Origin: Kudoa neothunni
Lineage: Eukaryota > Cnidaria
Assembly (NCBI GenBank): GCA_964304625.1
Contig: OZ199838.1
Span: 3,162,001-3,226,000, forward strand
Length of the DNA: 64,000 nucleotides
Direction of reading: 5' to 3'
Notes under the pieces: generated by a model
Told to the model about the DNA's origin: nothing
Database searches by the model: none
Seen by the model: only the letters and a program-made list of their open reading frames with translations
Translations under genes and position numbers: made by a program
In this document: piece after piece, positions 38,801 to 49,930 of the stretch
How positions within the stretch are numbered: the first letter of the stretch is position 1
How the letters are laid out: every line of letters begins with the position of its first letter

Positions 38801-40557
38801 GGTAGAAACTACACAATACCGAATAACATAGAATCGAGAGTTTTCTGTATTACTGATCAAGTAGGCTTATTACAACGAGCGACAAGCGACATGTGGTGTG
38901 GTGTGGTTCATAAATTTAAGAAATTTTTTAAAATAATGGTTTATAAAATAAATTTAATATTACCCTTGTCTTTTTGTTAAATGCTTTAGTTTATCTACAA
39001 TAGCTCGACTATTTACCATGTCATAAGACAAATTAGATCAAAATTTATTTAATGTACAAGTCTAATATTGCTTTGGGAAATCACATGCTAGTTAAATATA
39101 AACACCGCTATTACATTTAATAAATATAAGGATAATTTTGTGAGTTAAAATCTACTCTACTTTCCAGTCATAAATCTTAGCGATCACCTCAAAATATAAC
39201 GTGTAATAATATTTAATGTAATTTGGACTTATTTCCTTCTATCTTTTCGCAGTAAAATTCGATTTTTGATTTTCACAGTTGAATGTATACATTCTCTTCT
39301 CCATTGCTTTGATGCTCTTTAAATTTTCGAATAAGCGCGTGCAACACAAAATGTGATTGTCTAAAACGGTTGTAGAAATGCCAATTGAATGTCTCACCAG
39401 AATTTAATTAAAGTTGATAGTTTGCAATAGTTTGTCGAAACAATTCCGAGATTGTATTGGAAATTTAGGGTTTTAGATAAAAGTGCTTTCAATGTATTCC
39501 CCAAATGACTCTGCGTTGGCAAAATTGAGAAAACATTTAAATTTCATTAGCAACTTCTCAAATTCTTTTTTCACAAAATTTGGTGGAACAAATTAATCTA
39601 GTTTTTCCATTTTTTGTATGCACACTATCCTAAGTGAAATAAAAAGAAATGTACAGAATATTTTCAATATTTTCAAAGATTTATATGCAGACATTTCAAA
39701 ATCTATTATATTTTTTAGAAGTTTTCTATTTCCTTTTTTTGAAGAATTTGTAATACTTTTTCGTGACTTTTTTGTGATTTGTCAAACATCAATACATAAA
39801 AAGAGAAAAAACCTTAGTAAAAACTGAACTGCGGGTTATTGAAAGTTAAACGAATTCTATTCGGATCACTTTGAAGGTAACATCGGAGATCCAATAATTA
39901 TAATTCTACAAGTTTACAAGTTTTCTCTCGGTATTGAAAATAATGATTCTATTCCGGTCACGAGATCCCAAGTCATGAGGACAGAACGTTTCATCTCCGA
40001 ATTTTTTAAGTTTGTGTAAACATCATTCATCGGAATAATTTTAATGTTTTTCTTTTCTTAAATACTTTTAATACTTTAAGATTGTAGACAGGAATGTACA
40101 AAATATTGATAATTCATGGAGTTTAATTTGTTTCATATTCTATTAAACGTAGCGTTAAATTAATGGAATGTCTATTATTAATGTATCATTTTTAAAGGCC
40201 TAAAGTCACGTATGTTTTTGATATAAAAAAATGCTACCTTTAATAGTTGAAAACAATAATCGTTTCATTGAAAACTATGATTTTTCTAGAAGAAGAAACA
40301 ATAACTGCTTAAATTAATAAAATTAAATATAATAGCTATTTTTAGTATTTAAATGGAAAAAAATTCCAGTCAAATAATATTTATGGAATTAACTGGTTTA
40401 AGAAAAATACAAAAAAACAAAATTGAAGTTTCTATAAATCTTAGGGTCATTAACTTAGCCTGGAAATCGAAATAAATTTATATCTATAGATAATGATGCA
40501 ATGAGAAGAACGAATATATTAAAAAACATCATATTACTATTGTTTAGTTTAAGTTAG
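35855..40557. other. 4.7-kb spacer between furry and tetraspanin
   Basis: Strongly AT-rich, and it follows the furry stop. Several open frames of 60-83 codons occur (for example 36251-36475, 37789-38010 and 39618-39827), but they are low-complexity, rich in F, I, L and N, and typical of chance in such sequence. The only element recognised is the 0.1-kb MITE at 38746-38847. The tetraspanin gene is convergent on the right side. Confidence 0.45.
38746..38847. mobile_element. minimal pogo-like MITE
   Basis: The left end is CAGTAAACTCTCGATATTGG and the right end, reversed, is CAGAAAACTCTCGATTCTAT, about 14 of the first 15 positions being the same. TA lies immediately on the right (38848-38849); the left TA (38743-38744) is one base away from the element. 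At 102 bp it consists of little more than its two ends. Confidence 0.7.
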
Positions 40558-41440
40558 CTAAAAGAGTGGATGTCCTGGTATTAAAGTATCTTCATTGTTT
40601 TCAAACAAGCGTAAAAAACAAGAAAAAACTACAAGAAAATTGAGCTATGTTGACAAGCAATTACATACCATGAGAATTAAAACCGCTCCAATACATACCA
40701 AAATTGTCGAATAGTGGGTAGTTAAAAAGTTGTTTATCACATTCAAGCAATTATTTGTATAATAATCGCTATCGTTTTCGCATGTATTTCCGTTTGGACA
40801 ACAACTTAAAGGAACAATTCTCCCATAATCGCTAGGGCCATATATTCCACAGCATTGTAACTTTACAAAAATTTGAAATAAAATTATCAAAATTTATGGT
40901 TATACTTTTTTTTGAATTATATCGATCATTTTTTTAACATTTTCATTCTCGTTGTACATATTAAAGAGATCCTTGGTGCAATTTAGCGTGATATCGAGGG
41001 TCTACAAAATCGGAACATCGATATTTCCACCAACTTAACGTAGAATTAATTACATGTCGTTTTTCAACTCCAATACAAACTAAAATTGTTCCTGTGAGAA
41101 GAATAATGGTAAAAGTTACCCCAGGTAGGATAAATCTGCTAGTTGGTGGGATGCCGCATCGTAAACAACAAATAATGCAAATTATAAGCAATGTTAGAAT
41201 TAGTCCAGCAATTATTGTATAATATCCAACAGAGAGTTTTAAGTAAGTATTGCAAATATCACCAATCATTAATTGAATGTTGGTTCCAACAACAATCAAT
41301 AACATTCCAGCAATCTAAATAGATTTGAAGTAAAGATACATCTTGAATATAGTTTATTAAGAGTTTGCCTAACTTACAGCAACCATCAAACATAGAATGG
41401 AAAATAGGAAAAGACCAATTTTATGTACATTGCAACGCAT
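40558..41440 (-). CDS. tetraspanin
   Basis: Four-pass membrane scaffold protein of about 231 residues in five exons. It begins MRCNVHKIGLFLFSILCLMV (TM1), then IAGMLLIVVGTNIQ. TM2 is TIIAGLILTLLIICIICCLR, and TM3 is the TFTIILLTGTILVCIG segment. The large extracellular loop starts LDITLNCTKDLFNMY and carries the diagnostic LQCCGIYG, PLSCC and a third cysteine near TNNCLN. TM4 is STILVCIGAVLILM joined to LNFLVVFSCFLRL. The last join uses a 24-nt GT-AG intron (40650-40673). Without it TM4 would be cut to MVCNCLST, whereas with it the protein ends GHPLF and stops at 40558-40560. A 54-nt intron after GVEKRH is needed to enter the loop in frame. I cannot name the subfamily. Confidence 0.9.
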
Positions 41441-43237
41441 TGGACAAAATATGAAAACTATAATCCACTGATAAGTGGGATCGGTGAACACACACATGAT
41501 CCCATAATATTGACTTAAAACTTATTTGTGTTTGCTTTTCTATTATTTAAACATAATTAATTAAATAACAAATAAGTATTCGACCCAAAAGAAGGATGAA
41601 ACTGTTCGATTTTATGATCTGATTGACATTTATACGAAATTTTTTTTATTGATAAAATACCTTGAATAATATTATTTGAGATAATGTTAATAAGAATTTA
41701 AATTCTTTCTAATATGGATGAATAAGATAATTAAACGCGATAAATAGTCAATTTCAATGAATTATCAGTCAATATTAGTGTCATAATCCGAGAATCACGA
41801 TCCCTCACAATAAAAAGGGAAGTCGTTCCCGGGTGGGCGACCCGGTGGAGACCGAGGCGAGGCCCACGCTACACGGGAGATATACATAGACACGACTAAA
41901 CTGGGAGGAATACCATCACTACCTTTAGTCTATTTTATTCCAGTTCTCTTTCTTTTGCGCGGCCTTAATCCCAAACTATAACAATTAGTATTATTTACTG
42001 TGTTTAATATTGTTGCTTCCATTTATTGTATTCAGTTCTACATTATTAACATGTAATATATTATTACAAACATTATAATAAAAATAAATTATAATTCTTC
42101 CCAGTAAATTAACGATGAATGAATGAACGAATAAAATAAATAATATTGAGGTTATGTAGTTTTGATAATTTAGATGTTATCATACACAAGAAAAAGTAAT
42201 TAATAATTACATATAAATATCAATTTTAAAATAAATCCCAATTACACAATATTTAAAAGTGGTAATAAAATTAATAATTACATAGAAATTTTATCGTTGG
42301 GTAGAGATATTTTCGTGGTAAATTTTACTTCTAAACAGAATGCGCACCTGCGTAATGACCATTTTTATTCCTATCAGCCCTCATTCACAAGATGTACACG
42401 AATTAAATTTAATAGAAACAGTCGAATTTAATTATTTATGACCGGTTTTTTCGCACTTAATTTCCGATAATCATTCAATACATTTGAAGCTAGTGACACC
42501 TGAATATTATTTACCATGCAAACAGCTGCTTTCTTTACATTGTATCAACTATGCGCGTGCGCGACAATTTTTTAACGTAATTAATTTTTCTGCAACATTT
42601 ATTTGTAGAATATAAAAGATTAAAAATTTTTAAACTGAAATTTTTTTAAATATGATTTTAAAATAAACCATGAATTTATTATTACCTTGTAACTTGAATT
42701 AATCCGTTATTAAAAAGATTAATCGGAGAGTTGCAAAGAGATTATCAGTAAATTATATCTTAAACTATGTAGACTGAATCCGATAAATTTTCGTCATAAT
42801 AAATTAAATATTAGTTATTTTTATTTCCACAAATTATAAAGTGGCAAACTTGTGGTTAAATCGGAGTAGAATAAACCCTCGATACTCTTTGTGATGGTAT
42901 TTTTTAGATAATTTAATATCGCAAAGATGAGTGAATTTTGTGAATAAAACTATACCTTTTTACTATAAATTTACACTTTAATATAGTTAAAAAATGGAAA
43001 TATATTTCATTAACGATACGATGAAGTTAACATTATGAGATTCATTCTTCCGACTTTTCTACTTTAATTTTCATTTCACGCATTAGATCAATTAAAATTG
43101 ATAACGCCCTTAGATGCAACATAATAAAATTTTAATCAATAATTATTCATTAATTTTAAAACTTTTCAAAAAAACTACGTCATCGTATTTATTGTATAAA
43201 GTTATTATTCCAATAAACAACAATAATGTTTGTTTTC
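41441..43237. other. spacer containing a GC-rich island
   Basis: AT-rich sequence between tetraspanin and Helitron copy B. Apart from the GC-rich island at 41820-41880 no feature was recognised. Confidence 0.45.
41820..41880. other. GC-rich structured island, unidentified
   Basis: About 60 bp of roughly two-thirds G+C in a locus that is about three-quarters A+T. It contains the hairpin CCGGGT-GGGCG-ACCCGG. Just to its right (41894-41930) a second potential stem pairs GACTAAA with TTTAGTC. Read on the minus strand, the island runs into TTTTT, a possible RNA polymerase III terminator. It does not match tRNA, 5S rRNA, U1-U6 or SRP RNA as I remember them. A small RNA gene, a SINE fragment or a foreign insert are all possible. 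Confidence 0.4.
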
Positions 43238-45902
43238 TCGATATATATCTATTTATATAAAATCCTTTGTCTGTTTGTGTGTACCCACAAGTACTCATTT
43301 GAACCAGAGATTGTGCAGTCGGTCCCATATATTGATGTTTGTTTACTACAGAATGATACTCAATTGGAATAAACTTTTACTCATTGTATACAAAGAGAAT
43401 CTGCTAATCATGATGTATAATGTTTCAAAAATGTTACATATGTCTATTTGGAGTAATTTTAAGACAGATAATGTCGCTAGAGTCATATTTACAAGAGATG
43501 TTGCATTTTCCTTAAAATTTGAAGCATAATCAAATTATTTATGATGCGTTTTCATTTTTCAAGCGTTATGGATATAGTTGAGTGAAAATGATTATGATCA
43601 TTTTAAATATAACACATAATTTGAGATTATAAGTTGTTGTCATGTTGGAATAATTTGGGTCTCTATATGCATTCTAAAAACTATGTAGGATGTGTGGAGA
43701 GTTTTAAAATAATTAAATTTTTGTGATAACTTAAATGAAAATTATGCTCCATTGGAATTCCTGAGATGTGAACATTCATTTTTATCAAATATGTCGATTG
43801 AGATTGAAATTATATTCGTCTTTTCGATAATTTTTTACTCATTTTTTGTTTTTCCTAAACTTTCTTGCAAAACAGCGGGCATAAATAATTCGATAAGTTT
43901 CTATATTTGATGAGACAATTTTTTAAATAATGTTTAAGTTCTTAATAACTTAATTATTCCCTATCCCCAAACCTTAAGATTAATATTCAGATCAATATAT
44001 TGTTTTCTTTAGGCTCGCATTAATTCACTATGATATAAAAGCTGCATAAAATACATGCCTTCTCACTCAATACGTGACATGTAAGTTAATAAGAAATTAT
44101 TGGGCTATTCGATCTAACAGATATTTTTGCAAAGTTTACGTTAATCTAAGAAAAATTCAATATGAATAAATTTATTTAGAACAATCAAACAGTACGTTTA
44201 TTTTTAAAAGTGTGCACTCCTTCGAGAAAACCGGTTGATATTTAAGCATTACTGTAATTTTTCAAACCAATAACACCTTTACATTTTAGATTTAATCGTA
44301 TTTTAGATAAAAAGCAAGGTTGGATTTATTTAAAAATAGGGAAATTACGTTAAAATAGTGAATACACAAGTTACCACTCACAGCTTATTAAAACCTCATT
44401 AACATCCTTTAAAAAATTGCAAAAAAGGAGTAACAATTAATATTTTTATTTTTTTTCCTTATCTTTTGTAGAATAATAATAAATTTTATAATTAGAAGGA
44501 TTAATTTTCATCGTATGATTTTCAAAAGAACTGAAAGTCCTATTTAAGTTACGTCATGAATTTATTTGTTAAATAAATAAACTTTAATCGTTAATTAAAT
44601 TTCTCATAAAATTAAGGTCGTTATATTTTTGGTCAATCCTTTATATATATAAAAGAGGACTGTCGGTATGTTTGTTTGTGTGTGTATGCCCCTAAGTACG
44701 CATGTGCGGATAATTTTTTCCTTATAGAGAGCCATATAGAAAATTTTTATAAATTTGTGATATTTAAAAAAATCGTTTAATTGTTGTCGGACTACGAAAG
44801 TTTCCAAAAAGTATTTATGAAATAGTGATTTTGTCGATTTAAAGTTTGTTTTTCGGATTAAATGAGTTCAACGATAGGATTAGCACTTGCTTATTTCATG
44901 GTTATGGTCGGTTGAAGTTAACTATCTTCTTTATATGCACCATCATATGTTCATTAACTGCTTCTATCTATCTTTATATATAAGGTTGGCGTTTCTATTT
45001 GGGTGTCTGTTTAAACACACTCCTTATTTGCGGAGTTTTAACGTATATGACTTGATAAGTATATTTTATAAGTTCTATTAATGGTTTTAAATGTGGTAAA
45101 AAATCTATATATGTTTCATAAATAACGAATTCGTGGAGAACGTTAAAGTTATGTTGATTGAAGCGTTATAATGGAAATACTGCGTTCATAGGTTTCATTA
45201 AATTGTCCGCTAAGTTTTACTTTATGTGATTAAATTCAATGCGGATGGTTGTACTTTTATTTCACCAAATTATTTAAATTGTTTATGATAAAAGCGCATG
45301 TATGTTTATGCCGAGTTAAACAATGCTAATTTTAACAATATCGATTAATTTTCATAAGTTTTCTTCTATCTCTTTTATTTTTTCTATTTTTAAATGGACG
45401 CCGGGATTGATACTTTCCTTCACAGAAATTATAATAATTTAAACTACATAATCCAAATCGTTATAGTAAGTTGATTAAAAATTTTTAGTTATTTTGTTTT
45501 TATGGGTTAATTCGAGATTTCAATACATTTTTTGAATGCTATTAAAAAATGCCTCTAGGTGAAATCTTCCCCAAGCAACGCTGGGCAGTTCCAGCTAGTA
45601 ATTTATAAAATAAACTTAAAAATACTCATTAATTTCCCCCAATACGTCTATTTATATTTGAATAGAGAATGCTTGCGTAATTTTGTTTATCTAAATTATC
45701 ACATTGCAAAAGTAATGACAAGTTTTAAAATGTAACAATTATAATAAAAAAATAAAATTTACAAGGTTTAACGTGTTATTTAGGTTAAATCTTATGTAGA
45801 ATTTCTCCATTCAAAAATTGAACTAAAAGTTAAAATTCTCCATCACACAGTACCATCAAAGCTGGGCAAGGAAGCCTTCGCGAAGCAAGGCTTTTGCGCT
45901 AG
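43238..45902 (+). mobile_element. non-autonomous Helitron, copy B (carries a nested Helitron)
   Basis: It starts at a TC next to an AT-rich 5' motif and TGTCTGTTTGTG, and ends TTTTGCGCTAG next to T. Just inside the end is the palindrome AAGCCTTCGCGAAGCAAGGC (45872-45893 in full), the expected Helitron 3' hairpin. It is homologous to 17616-20838 along its length. Without the nested element it is about 1.7 kb. No Rep/helicase frame is present. A TA microsatellite follows directly. Confidence 0.87.
44637..45598 (+). mobile_element. nested non-autonomous Helitron
   Basis: It starts TCCTTTATATATATAAAAG followed by TGTTTGTTTGTGTGTG, and ends GCTGGGCAGTTCCAGCTAG, in which GCTGG pairs with CCAGC. 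It sits exactly between A and T. Helitron copy A runs through the matching position (near 20572) without it, which confirms the insertion. A second Helitron-like 5' start (TCTTTATATATAAGG, then TGGGTGTCTGTTT) lies inside at 44971. Confidence 0.87.
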
Positions 45903-45904
45903 TT

Positions 45905-45935
<31 letters not shown>

Positions 45936-47126
45936 ATAAGATTTCAAATTAAAAAACTTTGATAATTTAATCGAAATTTACGGGAAGAAATTTGTTGTTA
46001 ACACGAAATAACGAGTTGAATGTCTTATTACTCATTCCAAGAAAAAGATTATTTTTAAAAAAATTAGAACTATTCAATAAAATAATTTGGTTAATTTGCA
46101 GAAAATTGGAGGTAATCCAAATCAGCGACAACGGATAAAAACGAACCTGTTCATTATTTTAATTTTTGTCTTTATCAGTGTTGCATCATCTTTAGGTTTA
46201 TCTTGGCATTTTTTTGTTATCGATAATAGTTATTTCAACAGGATATATCATTTAATCGATCTAGTAAATCATACTTTATGTAGGGTAAAATTTGAAAGTG
46301 ACAACTGTGATTTTTTATCGATTGTCCAAATTTCCCCTTGACAATTATCTGCCATTAATTCTTTGTCTATAAGAAATAGAATATCGCATTTTCTGAAAGC
46401 ATTGGATGTTAAATTGTATCAAAAATAATTTTATTGGATGAAATGCAGAGAATCCTAATGCAAATTGATCAACAAATTTCAAACTAATTATAATCTTTAA
46501 TCGTAAAATGAGACTATTATTATTCAGCAATTTAACCCTTATTTATTTTGAAACAGAATTTGTATATCCTTCTTTTGATCGTTTAATGAATTAATAATTC
46601 AAATTCTTCAGTATACATTAAAATAAATTAAATTTCTTTCTAGAGCAAAATAAACTTTAACCCAATTATTTGATTGTTATCAATACGTATTTGAGTTATT
46701 ATTGCTGTTTGTAATACAGCTTATACTTTCAGAATGGACAGCGTCAATCGAATTATTTTTCTCAGATCATCTATGTTTACTTTAAAGTTATAAAAATTGG
46801 AATATAAATTTATCTTTTCTATTTATTTTTATAAGTCACATAATTGAGTCATATCTAGTTTATAGAATGATATTTTTAAAGATATGTGTAACATGTGGAT
46901 TATAAATGTGGTAATCCATCAATCACAGATGCACAATCGAGAGAAGAGTAGTCCGACACCACCGCCTTTTAATGCAAATAACGCATATTTGAATCCCAAT
47001 TTGGACCTTTTTTTACAATACAAAACAATACCAAGTTGAAATATATCTAAAAATAATAATAAAAATAACGAATTTACTAACATCACAATCCTTTAGAATG
47101 ACGCATGCGTACTCGCCGTATTTAGA
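45903..47126. other. spacer left of the SAP30-like gene
   Basis: Begins with a TA run (45905-45930). It contains one weak possible exon (46087-46341, listed separately) and otherwise AT-rich sequence. Confidence 0.45.
46087..46341 (+). CDS. possible single-pass membrane protein exon, unrecognised
   Basis: An 84-codon open frame preceded by a good acceptor-like TTTGCAG, which would begin the exon with KIGGNPNQRQRIKTN. A hydrophobic stretch (NLFIILIFVFISVASSLGLS) is followed by a polar segment with two cysteines. There is no matching upstream exon before the Helitron. The acceptor and the basic-then-hydrophobic layout are the only support, and chance is likely. Confidence 0.2.
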   Translation: MVNLQKIGGNPNQRQRIKTNLFIILIFVFISVASSLGLSWHFFVIDNSYFNRIYHLIDLVNHTLCRVKFESDNCDFLSIVQISP

Positions 47127-47441
47127 ATGTCTGATAGTGAATCTGCCAGTGGCGTAGATAGTGATACAATGGTATTTTAGTGGAGTCGAGTGTATTTTTG
47201 AATGTTTCTATAGCGCCTGATTAAACAGTTACCAGATACTGCTATTCATCAGTACAAAAAAAGGTTCAAACTTCAAATTGATGGTCCATCTAATATGACC
47301 ACATTAAGAAACGTAGCATTTAGAATCACACATTACGTTGTGCATATCATTTTTATTATGTAGGCAGTGTATAATCATTTCGTGGATTGTGAAGTTGATG
47401 AGAAAACTGTGTTGAATGATTTTGTTAATAAATTCTCATAG
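47127..47441 (+). CDS. SAP30-like Sin3-binding protein, minimal
   Basis: Three small exons give a 73-residue protein: 47127-47171, 47214-47312 and 47364-47441, joined in phase by GT-AG introns of 42 and 51 nt. It begins MSDSESASGVDSDTM, then RLIKQLPDTAIHQYKKRFKL, DGPSNMTTLRN, AVYNHFVDCEVDEKTVLNDF and VNKFS before the TAG. The pattern (L..L...TL..YK..FKL, a short linker ending in a leucine, ..HF....V.EK..L..F) follows the C-terminal Sin3-interaction domain of SAP30/SAP30L. Those proteins recruit histone deacetylase complexes in the nucleus and are about 180-220 residues long with an N-terminal zinc finger. That finger is absent here, unless it lies on unseen upstream exons. The family call comes from remembered sequence and needs a profile search. 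Confidence 0.72.
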
Positions 47442-47585
47442 ATTTTGTTTTTGTAAATAATGTTGGTTTATTTGTTTTTTAAGTTTTATAGTATTATTGC
47501 ATAATGTAAAAGTATTTTTTCTCAAAGCTGTTTACGTAAAATTGACATGCGCTCCTTTTTATAAAATAAAAAATAATTATTTTAA

Positions 47586-48620
47586 CCCTTTAACGATCTC
47601 CAAAACAGCATCCTTGCGTCGGTACAAAATTTCGTATTTCGTCTTGTTTTTTTTGCGCGAAAGAAACACGGTTCGGCGGTTTTTTAAAACCTCTTTCCGC
47701 TCGCGCGGATTAATAATGATTAATTGGGGAATACACAGTATCGCTATATTTAAACCAATAGAATCATTGGGATATAATGACGTTCACCGTAAATGTATAT
47801 AAAATAAAAGTAATGTTATCAGGTAGTAAAAAACTCCAAAAATAAACAATAACAAAAAAACCTAAGTATAAGCAAAAATTAGTTTGGGCAATTGAAACAA
47901 AATTTCAAGGCATGAATTGGGAAATAAAACTTATAGCAGTTTAAGCACCATTTAGAGGTTTTCTTATCTTGATTTCTTTCACAATAACTGCAGCTAGATG
48001 ATTTCCAATTGAAATTTGGTTCTTTTTTGGATCACTAGATATGCATGATTTTCTCTGATTTAAATATGTCACTGAATAATGAAAACGCATTAATCAACGA
48101 GATATCAATTATATTGTAAAAGAAGATAAATGGCCATCTTCTTGTAAATCTCCTCGTAGAAATTGATACCAACATTCTGTTCGCATTATCAACCCACCTT
48201 TGGTTGCATTGTAATGAATTATAGTATGAGGTTTAAAATTTGTAGACGCATCGGTGACAATATGACATCATCATACATTCCCCATAAAAAGCAAATATAT
48301 TGGTGTAATAATGTAGAGTGATCTTTTTTTCCAATAATTTTTGAGCCAGTGAAAAGGACGAATAAAGTTATCGGCCACAACATCTCTACCAGAATGAAAT
48401 AGGTTTTGATAAGGAGAGAACAACGCTTTCCCAACGTTATATTTGCTCGGTCCCTCAAAATTATTTTTGCCCAGATACACGCTGATATTTGAAATGTAAT
48501 TGGAAGTAGGATCCACCAATAAAAAAAACTCAATTCCATACTTCGTCGGTTTCAGGGGTTTATACTAACGGAGGGGACATCATAGAAGCTTAGAGGACGG
48601 CATTGTTGACTACGTGTTTT
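47586..48620 (-). mobile_element. piggyBac remnant on the minus strand
   Basis: TTAA (47582-47585) is followed by CCCTTTAACGATCTCC, a piggyBac-type end. The transposase is read from right to left. Near 48560-48600 (minus strand) there is PLKPTKYGIEFF, then LVDPTSNYISNISVYLG and GRDVVADNFIRPFHWL, the second-aspartate block. At about 48030-47890 the C-terminal cysteine cluster SCSYCERNQDKK, WCLNCYK and FCFNC follows. Frame changes separate these pieces, and the part with the third aspartate is hard to see. No right-hand TTAA end could be placed, so the copy is truncated. Confidence 0.8.
47641..47735. repeat. hairpin module inside the piggyBac end
   Basis: An imperfect palindrome in which GCGCGAAAGAAACACGGTT pairs with AACCTCTTTCCGCTCGCGC around a T-rich centre. 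A diverged copy lies at 13287-13375. Its position about 55 bp inside the TTAA end suggests a subterminal transposase-binding or structural motif. Confidence 0.6.
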
Positions 48621-49930
48621 TTTGATAATTTAAATACCTGTTGGTACAATAAAAAAAGTAATTATATAAATTAATTTAAAAATGCTTCCAATTAGTAAAA
48701 CTTAATAAGGAATTAAATAGATTTTTAAAATACAGAAATTTTGTGGTTGGCATACTTTTGTAAGTTACGATTGAAATAATAGGCTTTATACTTAATAAAC
48801 TTTAATTTTAACTGAAGTTATGAAAATGTAATAATACTCATTAAGTAAACATGGAATATATAAACAATAACTCTGATAAAATTATTTCATATTTATTTTA
48901 AACATAGCATTCAATTTAACATTTTACAACCTAAAAGAAGCCTAAGTTATAAATATGAGTACAATAAAGTTAGCCAAAAAATTACATTTATGACCTAAAT
49001 ATCACCAACGCATACAAGTAATTTCCTTAAAATTTACTACGAAATATTTCAATTCCAAATTATAATATAAACAACTTGAAATTATAAAAATCGTAATTTT
49101 TGGTAATTATCTATTTAATATTCATATCTTTTAAGGTTTTGTAAAATGATTTTTCAGAATGAAAATTCCACCCGACAAAGTCGTCATAAATTATTTCTTT
49201 ATATTTCACCTATTTATATAAATAAAATAAATATTTATCATTAATTGTACAAATACGCGATGTCAACAAACGATAATTAATAGGGGAAGTTTGAGCACAT
49301 TATCACTTGAAAAAATTAAGAAGATAAATATTGATATACCTCTATCACAAACATTTATATTTAAAAATCTAAGGATATCTAAAAAATGATACAGTTTACA
49401 TCGACGTTATGCCTTATAAAATATAATAATAAATAATTTGTTTGTTAATGCATCTTTTGTAATGAAAGATATGATAATGGTTTCTATTTCGTTAAACTTA
49501 TAATTTAGATATGGATATCACATGTTCATGGTTTTAAACATTTAGTTAATTTTAGATTCCTTTGTCGTAAATTGAACTTCACGTATCCATTTTGGATCAC
49601 ATTTAGTATAGGCCCTCCTAATCCGCCAATGCACAATGATGATAATTGTGTTTACTATTCCGTCATGTATGAGTATGAGATTAGGTGAAAAATGTGTTTT
49701 TACATTTTTAGAATAATTTTGATTCACCACAAAGGAGAAGAGCAAAAAAGATTTTCGTCTCAATTCACCGCTTACTGAAAACATTAAATCGGCTAGATCC
49801 AATCATTATTCTTTTTAAAGTCTATATATATATATATTTATAGAAACATTTATAAAATTATAAAAAATAAAATATTTTAATCTTGAAAGATTACATTAAC
49901 TAAATAATGAGAAAAATCAAGGTTTGACGG
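48621..49930. other. spacer between two piggyBac remnants
   Basis: AT-rich sequence. An 86-codon open frame on the minus strand (49542-49802) resembles nothing I know. It may be the unrecognisable remainder of one or both flanking piggyBac copies. Confidence 0.4.

Noticed and set aside
36251-39827. Open frames of 60-83 codons in the 35.9-40.5 kb spacer
   Set aside because: Low-complexity F/I/N/L composition, no splice-linked neighbours and no family resemblance. Expected by chance in AT-rich DNA.
41820-41930. tRNA, 5S rRNA, SRP RNA or U1 snRNA gene at the GC-rich island
   Set aside because: No cloverleaf or box A/box B pair, no 5S core, no SRP helix 8 motif, and no ATACTTACCTG start. Only short chance resemblances (for example GGAATACCAT) were found.
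43143-45081. Open frames inside Helitron copy B as genes
   Set aside because: The same stretches in copy A are not open, and the region is non-coding in both paralogues.
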